Shown: positions 36,926 to 43,810 of the stretch, piece after piece | Position numbering within the stretch: the first letter of the stretch is position 1 | Layout of the letters: every line of letters starts with the position of its first letter | DNA from: an uncultured Saprospiraceae bacterium | GTDB lineage: Bacteria; Bacteroidota; Bacteroidia; Chitinophagales; Saprospiraceae | Assembly: GCA_938002665.1 (NCBI GenBank) | Contig: CALLAE010000076.1 | Coordinates: 1-44,830 of the forward strand | DNA length: 44,830 nt | Direction: 5' to 3' | The notes under the pieces: generated by a model | What the model saw: only the letters and a program-made list of their open reading frames with translations | The model's database searches: none | Told to the model about the DNA's origin: nothing | Translations under genes and position numbers: made by a program

Positions 36926-37592
36926 TTAATTTAAGATCATTAAAGGCACATGCAATCTATTAGTCATGCTTTTAGTATGACTTACTCCAAAGATTCTTTC
37001 AAGAAAAGTTCTCTTAGATTTATGCATAACGATCATTTCTGCATCGTACTTATCAGCATATTGAGCTAATAGTAATTCTACTTCAGAACCTACTTCCACA
37101 TTGAATAAGGTTCTGATGGAAGGTGAATGATCCACCATGTATTTAGCAAATACTTCTATGGAACTATTGTAATTATCCTCGACTGGTCTTCTTACATATA
37201 GCACCCTGACGACGGGGCTGTGTGGCAACAGGATCTGCAGGGACCTATTCAGCTCGAATGGATCCCTATGATCCAGGTTTGTGGAAAATAGGATGTTATC
37301 GATTTTCTGATAATCGTAGTCTTTGGGTATCAAAATAATAGGACAAGGCGCTTCATTTAATACCTTAGTAGAAACGGTTCCTAGTATTTTTTGCAGAAGA
37401 TTATGATTACTGCCTTGAGTTCCCATAATGATAAGATCTGATTTTGATTTTGCTGCTTCTCTTATAATGGTGTCCACTATTCCACCCGCAGTAACCTTAG
37501 TTGTCAGTCTCTCTATCAACAAACTCCAAAGCATAAGCCAGAGCATCTTTGGCATTATCTGAAAAATCAGTAGGTATAAGTATTCTTTTCAT
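36926..37592 (-). pseudogene. Universal stress protein gene broken by an internal deletion and frameshift
   Basis: From ATG 37592 the frame opens as a typical Usp (MKRILIPTDFSDNAKDALAY then ALEFVDRETDN) but stops at TAA 37497-37499 after 31 codons. Usp sequence resumes in another frame at VTAGGIVDTIIREAAK, followed by MGTQG and the ATP-type G-x2-G-x9-GT motif, then a second, complete Usp domain. Compared with the intact neighbour at 37709-38506, about 50 residues of the first domain are missing. An ATG at 37555 could start a 209-residue product with a nonsense N-terminus. It is led by its own operator pair and followed closely by two intact genes. Confidence 0.85.
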
Positions 37593-37609
37593 AATAATTA
37601 GTTGTAATA

Positions 37610-37617
37610 CAAAATTG
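37610..37617 (-). promoter_or_regulatory. Putative -7 box of the broken usp promoter
   Basis: Reads CAATTTTG on the reverse strand, one base off the Bacteroidota -7 pattern TAnnTTTG. Its centre is 33 bp from the centre of the nearer TGA-N6-TCA site. Confidence 0.45.
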
Positions 37618-37640
37618 CAACTGAAACAAAGGAATAATCA

Positions 37641-37674
37641 TGATGACAATCAACCATGGAGATGAGTTTGGTCA
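37641..37674 (-). promoter_or_regulatory. Paired Crp/Fnr-type operator (two TGA-N6-TCA, 22 bp apart)
   Basis: TGA-TGACAA-TCA (37641-37652) and TGA-GTTTGG-TCA (37663-37674). The nearer site is centred 54.5 nt before the broken usp start at 37592. The same paired layout recurs at three other promoters in this island, which makes chance unlikely. Confidence 0.7.
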
Positions 37675-37708
37675 GTCACTAAATTCCAACAGATTGAGGG
37701 TAAGGCTA

Positions 37709-38506
37709 CTATTCAGGCACGATCAGCAAAGGCACAAAGCATCTCTGGATTTCCTCAGAAATATGATCTTTTGTAAAAAGCTTTGCCCAGAAGCCCTTAG
37801 CTCTTTTGACCATCACTAATAATTGATAATCATTACTCCGCACAAAATCCATTAACTTAAAGCCTACATCCTTGCTTTTAACAAGATGTGCCTCACCCAT
37901 ATAATCTTGCAAGAAATTGCCTACAAATGGATCAAAAGGAAAAGCTGTTTCATCTTTATTCGCCACGTGAATCAGATCTATTTTGTTATCCCATTTCTTT
38001 GCTAATTGCAAGGGGATATAAAAAGAAAAGCTATGCTCTAAGGTTTGATTATCCAGAGCTAACAAAATGCTAGATGGTGGATATTGTACAATCTGCTCAG
38101 AAGGCACAACCAGAACAGGCACCATTGCTTTGCTAACAACTTCTTCTGCGATACTGCCCATGAATATATTCTGCAAAGATGAATTCCCTTGTGATCCCAT
38201 TACGATCAAGTCCATTTCCTCTTTACTAGTATAGTCTAGTATCTCAGAAGTAGCCTCTCCATAAATCACACTAGCCTTAGCTTTCCCACTAAAAGACGGA
38301 GGAAGCTTCTTTATAAGTGACCTCACATCTGCGAGGTGCTTCTTATGCAACTCTTCTTTCAACTCCTTAAAGCTTTCTACGACCTGAGAGATTCTGAATA
38401 CATGTAGTACGTGCAAGTCTGCACGCATATCTTCTGCTACCCTTGCTGCATAATGGAGTGCAGATACAGATTGCTTAGAAAAATCTATTGGACATAATAC
38501 TTTCAT
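37709..38506 (-). CDS. Tandem universal stress protein (UspA family)
   Basis: 265 residues, two Usp domains (about 1-140 and 145-265). The first opens MKVLCPIDFSKQSVSALHYA and has the ATP-binding motif MGSQGNSSLQNIFMGS (G-x2-G-x9-GS). In the second domain that motif is lost (VMVKRAKGFWAKLF), a frequent pattern in tandem Usps. The role is stress survival, often under low oxygen or starvation, through ATP-dependent partner binding. It is divergent from the island's forward operon across a 225-bp region holding two operator pairs. Confidence 0.92.
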   Translation of the reverse strand: MKVLCPIDFSKQSVSALHYAARVAEDMRADLHVLHVFRISQVVESFKELKEELHKKHLADVRSLIKKLPPSFSGKAKASVIYGEATSEILDYTSKEEMDLIVMGSQGNSSLQNIFMGSIAEEVVSKAMVPVLVVPSEQIVQYPPSSILLALDNQTLEHSFSFYIPLQLAKKWDNKIDLIHVANKDETAFPFDPFVGNFLQDYMGEAHLVKSKDVGFKLMDFVRSNDYQLLVMVKRAKGFWAKLFTKDHISEEIQRCFVPLLIVPE

Positions 38507-38524
38507 CTGTTAATATATTTTATG

Positions 38525-38532
38525 CAAGTATA
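38525..38532 (-). promoter_or_regulatory. Putative -7 box of the usp (37709-38506) promoter
   Basis: Reads TATACTTG on the reverse strand, one base off TAnnTTTG. It is centred 33 bp from the centre of the palindrome at 38556-38567, which would place that site at about -40 relative to the transcription start. Confidence 0.5.
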
Positions 38533-38555
38533 GCGTAGGATACAAACAGATATAA

Positions 38556-38589
38556 TGACTAGAATCATTAGCGTCGATGATAGTGGACA
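38556..38589 (-). promoter_or_regulatory. Paired Crp/Fnr-type operator of the usp gene
   Basis: The proximal site TAATGA-CTAGAA-TCATTA (38553-38570) is a perfect 6-bp-arm palindrome with a TGA-N6-TCA core, centred 55.5 nt before the usp start. The distal site, 22 bp away, is TGA-TAGTGG-ACA (38578-38589), matching five of six core bases. Confidence 0.72.
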
Positions 38590-38650
38590 GCAGTCCAGCA
38601 CATAATGATAATCACAACATGACAGCTCAGAGGAATCAGAAAGATGAAGA

Positions 38651-38684
38651 TGAGCATTCTCATACCACCTACTGAGATAGATCA
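38651..38684 (+). promoter_or_regulatory. Paired Crp/Fnr-type operator of the forward stress operon
   Basis: TGA-GCATTC-TCA (38651-38662, inside the palindrome ATGAG-CATT-CTCAT) and TGA-GATAGA-TCA (38673-38684), 22 bp centre to centre. The proximal site is centred 53.5 nt before the ATG at 38732. A weaker -7-like AGATCTTG lies at 38707-38714. Confidence 0.72.
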
Positions 38685-38731
38685 TTCATTAAAGCAAGAA
38701 TCAGTCAGATCTTGCACTAAAATTAAATAGG

Positions 38732-38875
38732 ATGAAACATTTAGAAAACATACTAAGCCATACAGAAATAAGCACAATGCCTTATGGGGTACTGATTGTA
38801 ACTCTTCTGCTTTCCTTAGCTGTACTTATCATAAGTGTACTAGTTGTAACTTCTTATGTAACTAGCCAAGACTAA
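38732..38875 (+). CDS. 47-residue single-helix membrane protein, first gene of the stress operon
   Basis: A small frame, ATG 38732 to TAA 38875, that standard gene finding may miss. It has a polar N-terminus (MKHLENILSHTEISTM), one strongly hydrophobic segment (about 20-43, LIVTLLLSLAVLIISVLVV) and a short polar tail. The start is preceded by AAATAGG. It ends 9 bp before the next gene and begins 54 nt after a predicted operator, which supports it being real. The function is unknown. Confidence 0.65.
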   Translation: MKHLENILSHTEISTMPYGVLIVTLLLSLAVLIISVLVVTSYVTSQD

Positions 38876-38884
38876 TATCAAAAA

Positions 38885-39274
38885 ATGAAAATCAAGAAAA
38901 ACAAAACCATCAAGGCCTTCAAAGAAGAGTTCCATAAAATCTTTCCTGGTTTGAAAATAGAATTCTTTAGTACTGCTCATGGTCATCACGAAGGCTCTAA
39001 TAAGCGAACCATTTACGATGAGGATACTTTGTTTGGCGACATTATCCAGCAGGGTAAAGAAGGTGAATTGATCATGGACGCTAACATGAGGGTATCAGAG
39101 ATGGAAGCAAAAATGAAGCAGTTATTTGACTTAAATGTTCAAGTATATCGTAGATCAAATGATCTCTGGCTCCAGACTATTTCTACAGATGACCTGACAC
39201 TAGAAACACAGAATCGAAAAGGACTGCACTCTATTCAAGAAAATACAAAACTCAAGCAATGGATATCAAAATAG
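38885..39274 (+). CDS. Conserved-looking 129-residue protein of unknown function in the stress operon
   Basis: 129 residues, soluble and highly charged. It begins with a basic helix (MKIKKNKTIKAFKEEFHKIF), has a His-rich turn (STAHGHHEGSNKR) and contains a long acidic-basic helical middle. No known family is recognised. Its last 16 bp overlap the start of the HPF-like gene, so the two are translationally linked. Position suggests a role in hibernation or stress, but this is inference. Confidence 0.75.
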   Translation: MKIKKNKTIKAFKEEFHKIFPGLKIEFFSTAHGHHEGSNKRTIYDEDTLFGDIIQQGKEGELIMDANMRVSEMEAKMKQLFDLNVQVYRRSNDLWLQTISTDDLTLETQNRKGLHSIQENTKLKQWISK

Positions 39275-39564
39275 AAGCCCAAGGGCACCCTAATCAAACA
39301 AAGCTGATAGAATACTATGACAAAAGACTTTCTAAGAAGTATGGACAGTATCCGTTCATCAAGACTCTAAAGGTAAAAGTGGATATAGAAAACAAAACGG
39401 ATACAAAAGTGGCTATCAACATGGCTGTAGAAAAAGGCGGAAAATTATACGCCAGTCATTCTGACTCCAATGAAAATAGAGCACTGGAAGAAGTCATCAG
39501 GAAGACAAATGTCCAATTAGAAAAATATAAGCAAAAGCACTATTCCCATTCTACTGACAAATAA
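39259..39564 (+). CDS. hpf: Ribosome hibernation-promoting factor / RaiA-family protein (short form)
   Basis: 101 residues. The pattern of the S30AE fold is present: MDIKIEAQGHPNQTKLIEYY (strand and helix), the LSKKYGQYPFIKTLKVKVD segment, a middle strand with VAINMAVEKGGKLYAS, and a basic C-terminal helix (VIRKTNVQLEKYKQKH). HPF-like proteins bind the decoding centre of idle ribosomes and promote 100S dimers or silence translation in stationary phase. Only the N-terminal domain is present, as in short HPF and RaiA. Its start overlaps the preceding gene by 16 bp. Confidence 0.8.
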   Translation: MDIKIEAQGHPNQTKLIEYYDKRLSKKYGQYPFIKTLKVKVDIENKTDTKVAINMAVEKGGKLYASHSDSNENRALEEVIRKTNVQLEKYKQKHYSHSTDK

Positions 39565-39590
39565 TTATTCACTAAGAAGCACCACTTATT

Positions 39591-40412
39591 ATGCGCATAC
39601 TCGTACCAACTGACTTTTCATCCTATGCCGACTCAGCATTGAATGTAGCTCTGCTCATAGGCAAGGCATATAATGCTCAAGTAGATTTATTTCACTCCAC
39701 GGATAGTTTTCTACCGTGGCAGAAAGACTACTTATCCGACATAAGAGCCTCTTATAAAACCAGCATTGAGGAAAGGCTAGAGTTGCTGAAGAAAGATGTT
39801 CAAAAAGAAGGATTGAAATCTGAATACTATGTGGGGACAGGATCTCTTGTAGATGATCTTAGGAGACAGGTCGACATGCACGATTATGATCTTATCGTCA
39901 TGGGATCTCATGGAGCAAGAGCTAAAGAAGAGTGGTTCTTAGGCACTTATGCACAAAAGGTCATAAGGAAAATCCATGAGAATGTATTAGTGATCAAGAA
40001 GGACTTTAAGAAAATAGATTTCTCAGAAGTGCTATTTGTAACGGGTTTAGAATTAGAAGATCAGGAAGCCTTGAAATACTTTCTGGAATTTATTCAGCCA
40101 TTTGAGGTGAAAAAAGTACATATCATGGCTGTCGACACTTCAGGCTTTTACTCTCAGCCGACTATCCTCATGTTAGAAGCTCTCAAAGATTTCAAGGAAA
40201 TAGCAAGCGCTTTTGATACAGAGACACATTTCTATACTGACTATTCTGTGGATGCTGGTGTCAGGCACTTTTCAAAGGAAAATGGCATAGACCTCATAGC
40301 AATGTCTAACCACTCTAGAAGACCCATCAAGAGAATATTCCAAGGGTCTAATGTAGAAATAGTAGTAAACCACAGCGAGATTCCAGTATTAACTATTGAT
40401 TATAAAAACTAA
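39591..40412 (+). CDS. Tandem universal stress protein (UspA family)
   Basis: 273 residues, two Usp domains. The first opens MRILVPTDFSSYADSALNVA and has the ATP motif MGSHGARAKEEWFLGT (G-x2-G-x9-GT). The second ends with a degenerate version (NHSRRPIKRIFQGSN) and PVLTIDYKN. It follows the HPF-like gene by 26 bp and precedes the next Usp by 2 bp, so all are co-transcribed. Confidence 0.92.
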   Translation: MRILVPTDFSSYADSALNVALLIGKAYNAQVDLFHSTDSFLPWQKDYLSDIRASYKTSIEERLELLKKDVQKEGLKSEYYVGTGSLVDDLRRQVDMHDYDLIVMGSHGARAKEEWFLGTYAQKVIRKIHENVLVIKKDFKKIDFSEVLFVTGLELEDQEALKYFLEFIQPFEVKKVHIMAVDTSGFYSQPTILMLEALKDFKEIASAFDTETHFYTDYSVDAGVRHFSKENGIDLIAMSNHSRRPIKRIFQGSNVEIVVNHSEIPVLTIDYKN

Positions 40413-40414
40413 CT

Positions 40415-41227
40415 ATGAAAAAAATACTTTTTGCAACCGACTTCTCAGAAAACTGCGCTAAGGCTCAAGAATATGTAGCACAACTAGCTGCAGATGCTCT
40501 TGCCCAGGTGGACATCATACATATTTATAAAATTCCAGTTTTCGAACTTGCAGCAATTCCAAGTACTCGGGTAGCAACGGTACTGGAAGCAAGTAAAGCA
40601 AAGGCTCAGATAAAACTGAATCATCATATGGATGAGCTAGAAGAAAAGATCAAAGGTGAAGGACACCTAGTTCTGGGAACAAGTCCAGCCGAGGAAATTA
40701 TATCTGTAGCTAACAAAATAAAGGCAGATTGTATTATCACCGCCCTAGATGAAGAACATGGTTTCCTAGAGAAACTATTAGGCTCCACAACCTACCAGAC
40801 ACTAAGTAGTACAAACGTTCCCATTATAGCATTGCCTAAGAATATTAAGTATTTAGGTCTGGGAGAAATAGTCTTTCCCACAGAAAAGAAAACTTTTTCC
40901 TCCATCCCTGAAAATGAGCATCAAATGTTTGGTTGGCTAGCAGATCTTACGACCTCTAAAGACAATATTCACATCTCTTCCATACATGTAGAATCAGAAA
41001 CAACAGATAGCAATGTAGATGTGGTCTATCATCACGACAACATTGATTACCAGAAAGTTTTTGCTGATAATATAGTACAAGGAATCAGACAGACCATCAA
41101 AGACAAAAAAGCCAATGCACTAGCGCTAAAGTTGTCTGACAGAAATATCCTAACCAGGATATTAAGGCCTCTTAAGAGCAAGAGGCTTATCTATAATTCT
41201 AATGTGCCGCTCATATTGTTTCCCTAA
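40415..41227 (+). CDS. Tandem universal stress protein, ATP-binding motif lost
   Basis: 270 residues. The first Usp domain opens MKKILFATDFSENCAKAQEY but its motif region reads ALDEEHGFLEKLLGST, with the first glycines replaced. The second domain (about 145-270) has no glycine motif at all (KLSDRNILTRILRPLKS). It is therefore likely of the non-ATP-binding Usp class, perhaps a partner for the ATP-type Usp encoded 2 bp upstream. C-terminal NSNVPLILFP is the usual closing strand. Confidence 0.88.
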   Translation: MKKILFATDFSENCAKAQEYVAQLAADALAQVDIIHIYKIPVFELAAIPSTRVATVLEASKAKAQIKLNHHMDELEEKIKGEGHLVLGTSPAEEIISVANKIKADCIITALDEEHGFLEKLLGSTTYQTLSSTNVPIIALPKNIKYLGLGEIVFPTEKKTFSSIPENEHQMFGWLADLTTSKDNIHISSIHVESETTDSNVDVVYHHDNIDYQKVFADNIVQGIRQTIKDKKANALALKLSDRNILTRILRPLKSKRLIYNSNVPLILFP

Positions 41228-41268
41228 ATAAAGTTGCTCATCATCACCACATTCAAAAAAAATAAGTT

Positions 41269-41928
41269 ATGAGATATTTACTTCTACTTTCTATAGCATT
41301 CCTTTTCGCTTGCGAACCAAAGGTCTACTTCGAGAAGGCACAACCTAAGGAACTTAAAGCTCTGACAGAGATTCCTACTGACTTTAGAGGCATCTACATA
41401 TTTGCCAGTGACAGTAGCATCGTAAGGGCCAATAATGATGTTATCGCGATAGATTCTTATTTCGAGTATGAGACCAGACTTTCTAATGCCCAAGAATCAG
41501 AAAGTTGCAAGATAGCAAATGGCGGTATATATCTAAGAGGTGCTAAGAAATGCATTCCATATGAGTCGATAGACGAAGACATTGTCAGAGCTAAAATCTA
41601 TTCCATAGACACCATCTTTACTTTTAATAAATACAACGTCGCCAAGCTTTACAAAGACAAGCTCTTCTTAAGTTATAGAGATAAGGAGGGACGATGGGTA
41701 GTCAATGCATTGACACCACTAAAGAGTGGATCATTTTTGTGGGAACTGATAGATATCCCTGACAGAGTACATACTATAGAAAGCATTTCTCCCAGTTACA
41801 GACGAGTCATGAAGTCAGATTCTACTTTCTTCTATATCGTAGATCCAGACTTAAAAGGATTTCAAAAAATCCTAGACAGGGAATACATGACATACTGTGA
41901 TACACTACATCCCTTCATTATCAACTAA
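41269..41928 (+). CDS. Lipoprotein of unknown function in the stress operon
   Basis: 219 residues. The lipoprotein signal ends at AFLFAC. The mature chain opens EPKVYFEKAQPKELKAL and looks beta-rich (GIYIFASDSSIVR, YKDKLFLSYRD), with two further Cys (KSCK-type at SESCKI and KKCIPY) about 20 residues apart that could form a disulfide. No family is recognised. Gaps of 41 and 17 bp to its neighbours place it in the operon. It is the island's only predicted lipoprotein. Confidence 0.75.
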   Translation: MRYLLLLSIAFLFACEPKVYFEKAQPKELKALTEIPTDFRGIYIFASDSSIVRANNDVIAIDSYFEYETRLSNAQESESCKIANGGIYLRGAKKCIPYESIDEDIVRAKIYSIDTIFTFNKYNVAKLYKDKLFLSYRDKEGRWVVNALTPLKSGSFLWELIDIPDRVHTIESISPSYRRVMKSDSTFFYIVDPDLKGFQKILDREYMTYCDTLHPFIIN

Positions 41929-41945
41929 GACAAAAATCATCCAAA

Positions 41946-42371
41946 ATGACAAGTGCAACTCAGACACAACAGATCAGAAGCATTATGACAGAATATGTAC
42001 TAACTGTCACAGCAGATACTCCCTTTACGGAAGCTTGTAGGATGTTCAATAATTTCAGCATCCATCACCTTCCAGTAGTAGAAAACAACAACGAAATCAT
42101 AGGGTTATTTTCCTTTACTGATGCGATGAGAGCCTTTAATGACAAGGTGTACAATCAAACTACTATCAATGAAAAAGGCATCAATAATGTGGTCAAAATA
42201 GATGAAATAATGACCGCTCACAAGGTATATACCCTAGGCCCCGATGATGATATCAAGCATGCGATAACCTTATTTAAAGAATACAACATTCATTCTATAC
42301 CTATAGCGCAAGAAGGGAAGTTAGTCGGCATCCTCACTACTAATGATATCATCAATAAAGTCTGTGATTAG
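41946..42371 (+). CDS. Two-CBS-domain protein
   Basis: 141 residues made of a CBS pair (about 10-66 and 78-138). The motifs RSIMTEYVLTVTADTPFTEA, HHLPVVENNNEIIGLFSFTD and IHSIPIAQEGKLVGILTTND are typical. CBS pairs bind adenine nucleotides such as AMP or ATP and sense cell energy state. There is no attached enzyme, so it probably acts as a free sensor or regulator. It is the last gene of the long forward operon. Confidence 0.93.
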   Translation: MTSATQTQQIRSIMTEYVLTVTADTPFTEACRMFNNFSIHHLPVVENNNEIIGLFSFTDAMRAFNDKVYNQTTINEKGINNVVKIDEIMTAHKVYTLGPDDDIKHAITLFKEYNIHSIPIAQEGKLVGILTTNDIINKVCD

Positions 42372-42398
42372 CAGAGTCAGAGCAGAACTTTCTGTATG

Positions 42399-42432
42399 TG
42401 ACTAAGATCATAGCACCTAATGACCTCTCTCA
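42399..42432 (+). promoter_or_regulatory. Paired Crp/Fnr-type operator upstream of the 84-residue membrane protein
   Basis: TGTGA-CTAAGA-TCA (core 42399-42410) and TAATGA-CCTCTC-TCAT (core 42421-42432), again exactly 22 bp centre to centre. The nearer site is centred 68.5 nt before ATG 42495. A separate promoter for this gene is therefore likely. Confidence 0.7.
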
Positions 42433-42455
42433 TATAATACACTAAAGAATAGCAT

Positions 42456-42463
42456 GAACTTTA
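42456..42463 (+). promoter_or_regulatory. Putative -7 box of the 84-residue membrane protein gene
   Basis: Reads GAACTTTA, only a loose match to TAnnTTTG, but lies exactly 33 bp from the centre of the nearer TGA-N6-TCA site, as at two other promoters here. Confidence 0.3.
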
Positions 42464-42494
42464 GAGTATTAATGAACTTAAAAACAATTGTAAA

Positions 42495-42749
42495 ATGACA
42501 TACTTTAATCTTTCTTTCGACAAAGTAATAATCAGATACTATCTAATGATGGCTATAGTTCTTGCTGCCTTTTATATAGGACTACCCTATCTAGGTCTTT
42601 TAGCTGTACCAGTTTTCTTAAGTGCAATAATGGGTATTAGCTTTACAAGACATGAGCAGAAAGAAGCAGGAGAGCAAAAAGAGAGCAACCTGGAAGTATA
42701 CCCACCAAGAGCTCAAGGCCAGATCGCACAAGGCAAATTAGTATACTAA
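42495..42749 (+). CDS. Small membrane protein with hydrophilic tail
   Basis: 84 residues. Two adjacent hydrophobic segments (about 14-30 and 31-48) form a likely helical hairpin, followed by a charged 36-residue tail (RHEQKEAGEQKESNLEVYPP). No family is recognised. It has its own operator pair and converges on the response-regulator gene with 2 bp between stops. Confidence 0.72.
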   Translation: MTYFNLSFDKVIIRYYLMMAIVLAAFYIGLPYLGLLAVPVFLSAIMGISFTRHEQKEAGEQKESNLEVYPPRAQGQIAQGKLVY

Positions 42750-42751
42750 AG

Positions 42752-43810
42752 CTAGCCTATTAGAGTCTCTAGCTCTGTCAGATCAGGAATACTTATGGAC
42801 TGGGTAGTAATCTCTATGAGGCCCTCACTTTTAAAATCTGAAAGTGTCCTGATTAAAGTCTCCTTTGCTGTTCCAGCAAGCGCGGCAAGATCATCTCTAG
42901 AGACTTTGAGCTGGTAAGAATTATCATCAATAGGAGTTGTTTTCTTGGCGAACGTACATAGTGCATTCGCCACTTTTTTTCTTACCGAACTATAAGCTAG
43001 ATCGAGCAATTGCATTTCCTTATCCCTATTCTTCTGAGCCAACATTTTTATAAACTGTGCTCCGAAGTCTCTATTATTATAGAGTAAGAGGAAGAAGTCA
43101 TCCTTAGGAATCAATCGTAAAGTTGCATCTGTAGTACAACCGGCTGAATGATTATAAGATTGCTCACCTATCAGCGCATTATAGCCGAAAAAATCTCCTT
43201 CAGAATAAAGCTCAGTTGTGAGTTCCTTGCCATATTCATTTGTTTTGTAAGCCTTGACGCTTCCTGTCACAACAAAGAATAGCCATCTGGCAGTCTGTCC
43301 CTCTTCGTAGATAGTAGCCTTTTTCTTATACTCTCTCAACTCCTTATCTAGAGATAGCTTTTCTAATTCCTGAACGGCTTTTGCTTCAGAAAAGAAAGTC
43401 TGCAGTCCTGACTCACTCTGATCAAAAGATGACTGAATCCGCTCAGCTTTTTTTAGCCTCACTTCTATAGCCTCTAGAAGTTCTACATCATCAAAGGGCT
43501 TAGTAATATAGTCTTCTGCGCCTAGGCCCATACCCTTTCTCATGTCAGATTTTTCTGCTCTGGCAGTAAGAAAGATCAGAGGTATATGATTGAGGTCTGG
43601 ACTTCTATTGAGTATTTTCATCACACCAAAACCATCTAGCTCTGGCATCATTACGTCACAGAGGATTAAGTCTGGCTGATGCTCTCTTGCTGAGGTCACA
43701 CCTTTCTTACCATTCTCAGCAGCGACTACTTCGTAACCTGAAAGCTCTAAAATCTCGCAAAGATTTTCTCTAACCTCTGCAGTATCTTCTATCACTAGAA
43801 TCTTTTTCAT
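42752..43810 (-). CDS. Response regulator fused to a Crp/Fnr-type cNMP-binding and HTH module
   Basis: 352 residues. The receiver domain (1-120) has phosphoacceptor D52, T82 and K104. A cyclic-nucleotide-binding-type beta-roll follows (about 170-285, FFVVTGSVKAYKTNEYG, YSEGDFFGYNALIG). The Crp-type winged helix is at about 295-350. In its recognition helix (GTAKETLIRTL), E317 and R321 match the Glu and Arg that read the GA of the TGA half-site in Crp and Fnr. No Fnr-type Cys cluster is present. The gene overlaps the histidine kinase by 4 bp (ATGA), so the two form a two-component pair. It is the prime candidate to bind the eight TGA-N6-TCA sites in this island. Confidence 0.93.
   Translation of the reverse strand: MKKILVIEDTAEVRENLCEILELSGYEVVAAENGKKGVTSAREHQPDLILCDVMMPELDGFGVMKILNRSPDLNHIPLIFLTARAEKSDMRKGMGLGAEDYITKPFDDVELLEAIEVRLKKAERIQSSFDQSESGLQTFFSEAKAVQELEKLSLDKELREYKKKATIYEEGQTARWLFFVVTGSVKAYKTNEYGKELTTELYSEGDFFGYNALIGEQSYNHSAGCTTDATLRLIPKDDFFLLLYNNRDFGAQFIKMLAQKNRDKEMQLLDLAYSSVRKKVANALCTFAKKTTPIDDNSYQLKVSRDDLAALAGTAKETLIRTLSDFKSEGLIEITTQSISIPDLTELETLIG

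Noticed and set aside
42442-42464. CTAAAG / CTTTAG inverted repeat ahead of the 84-residue gene as an attenuator
   Set aside because: Six-bp arms only; it overlaps the predicted -7 region and can be explained by chance.
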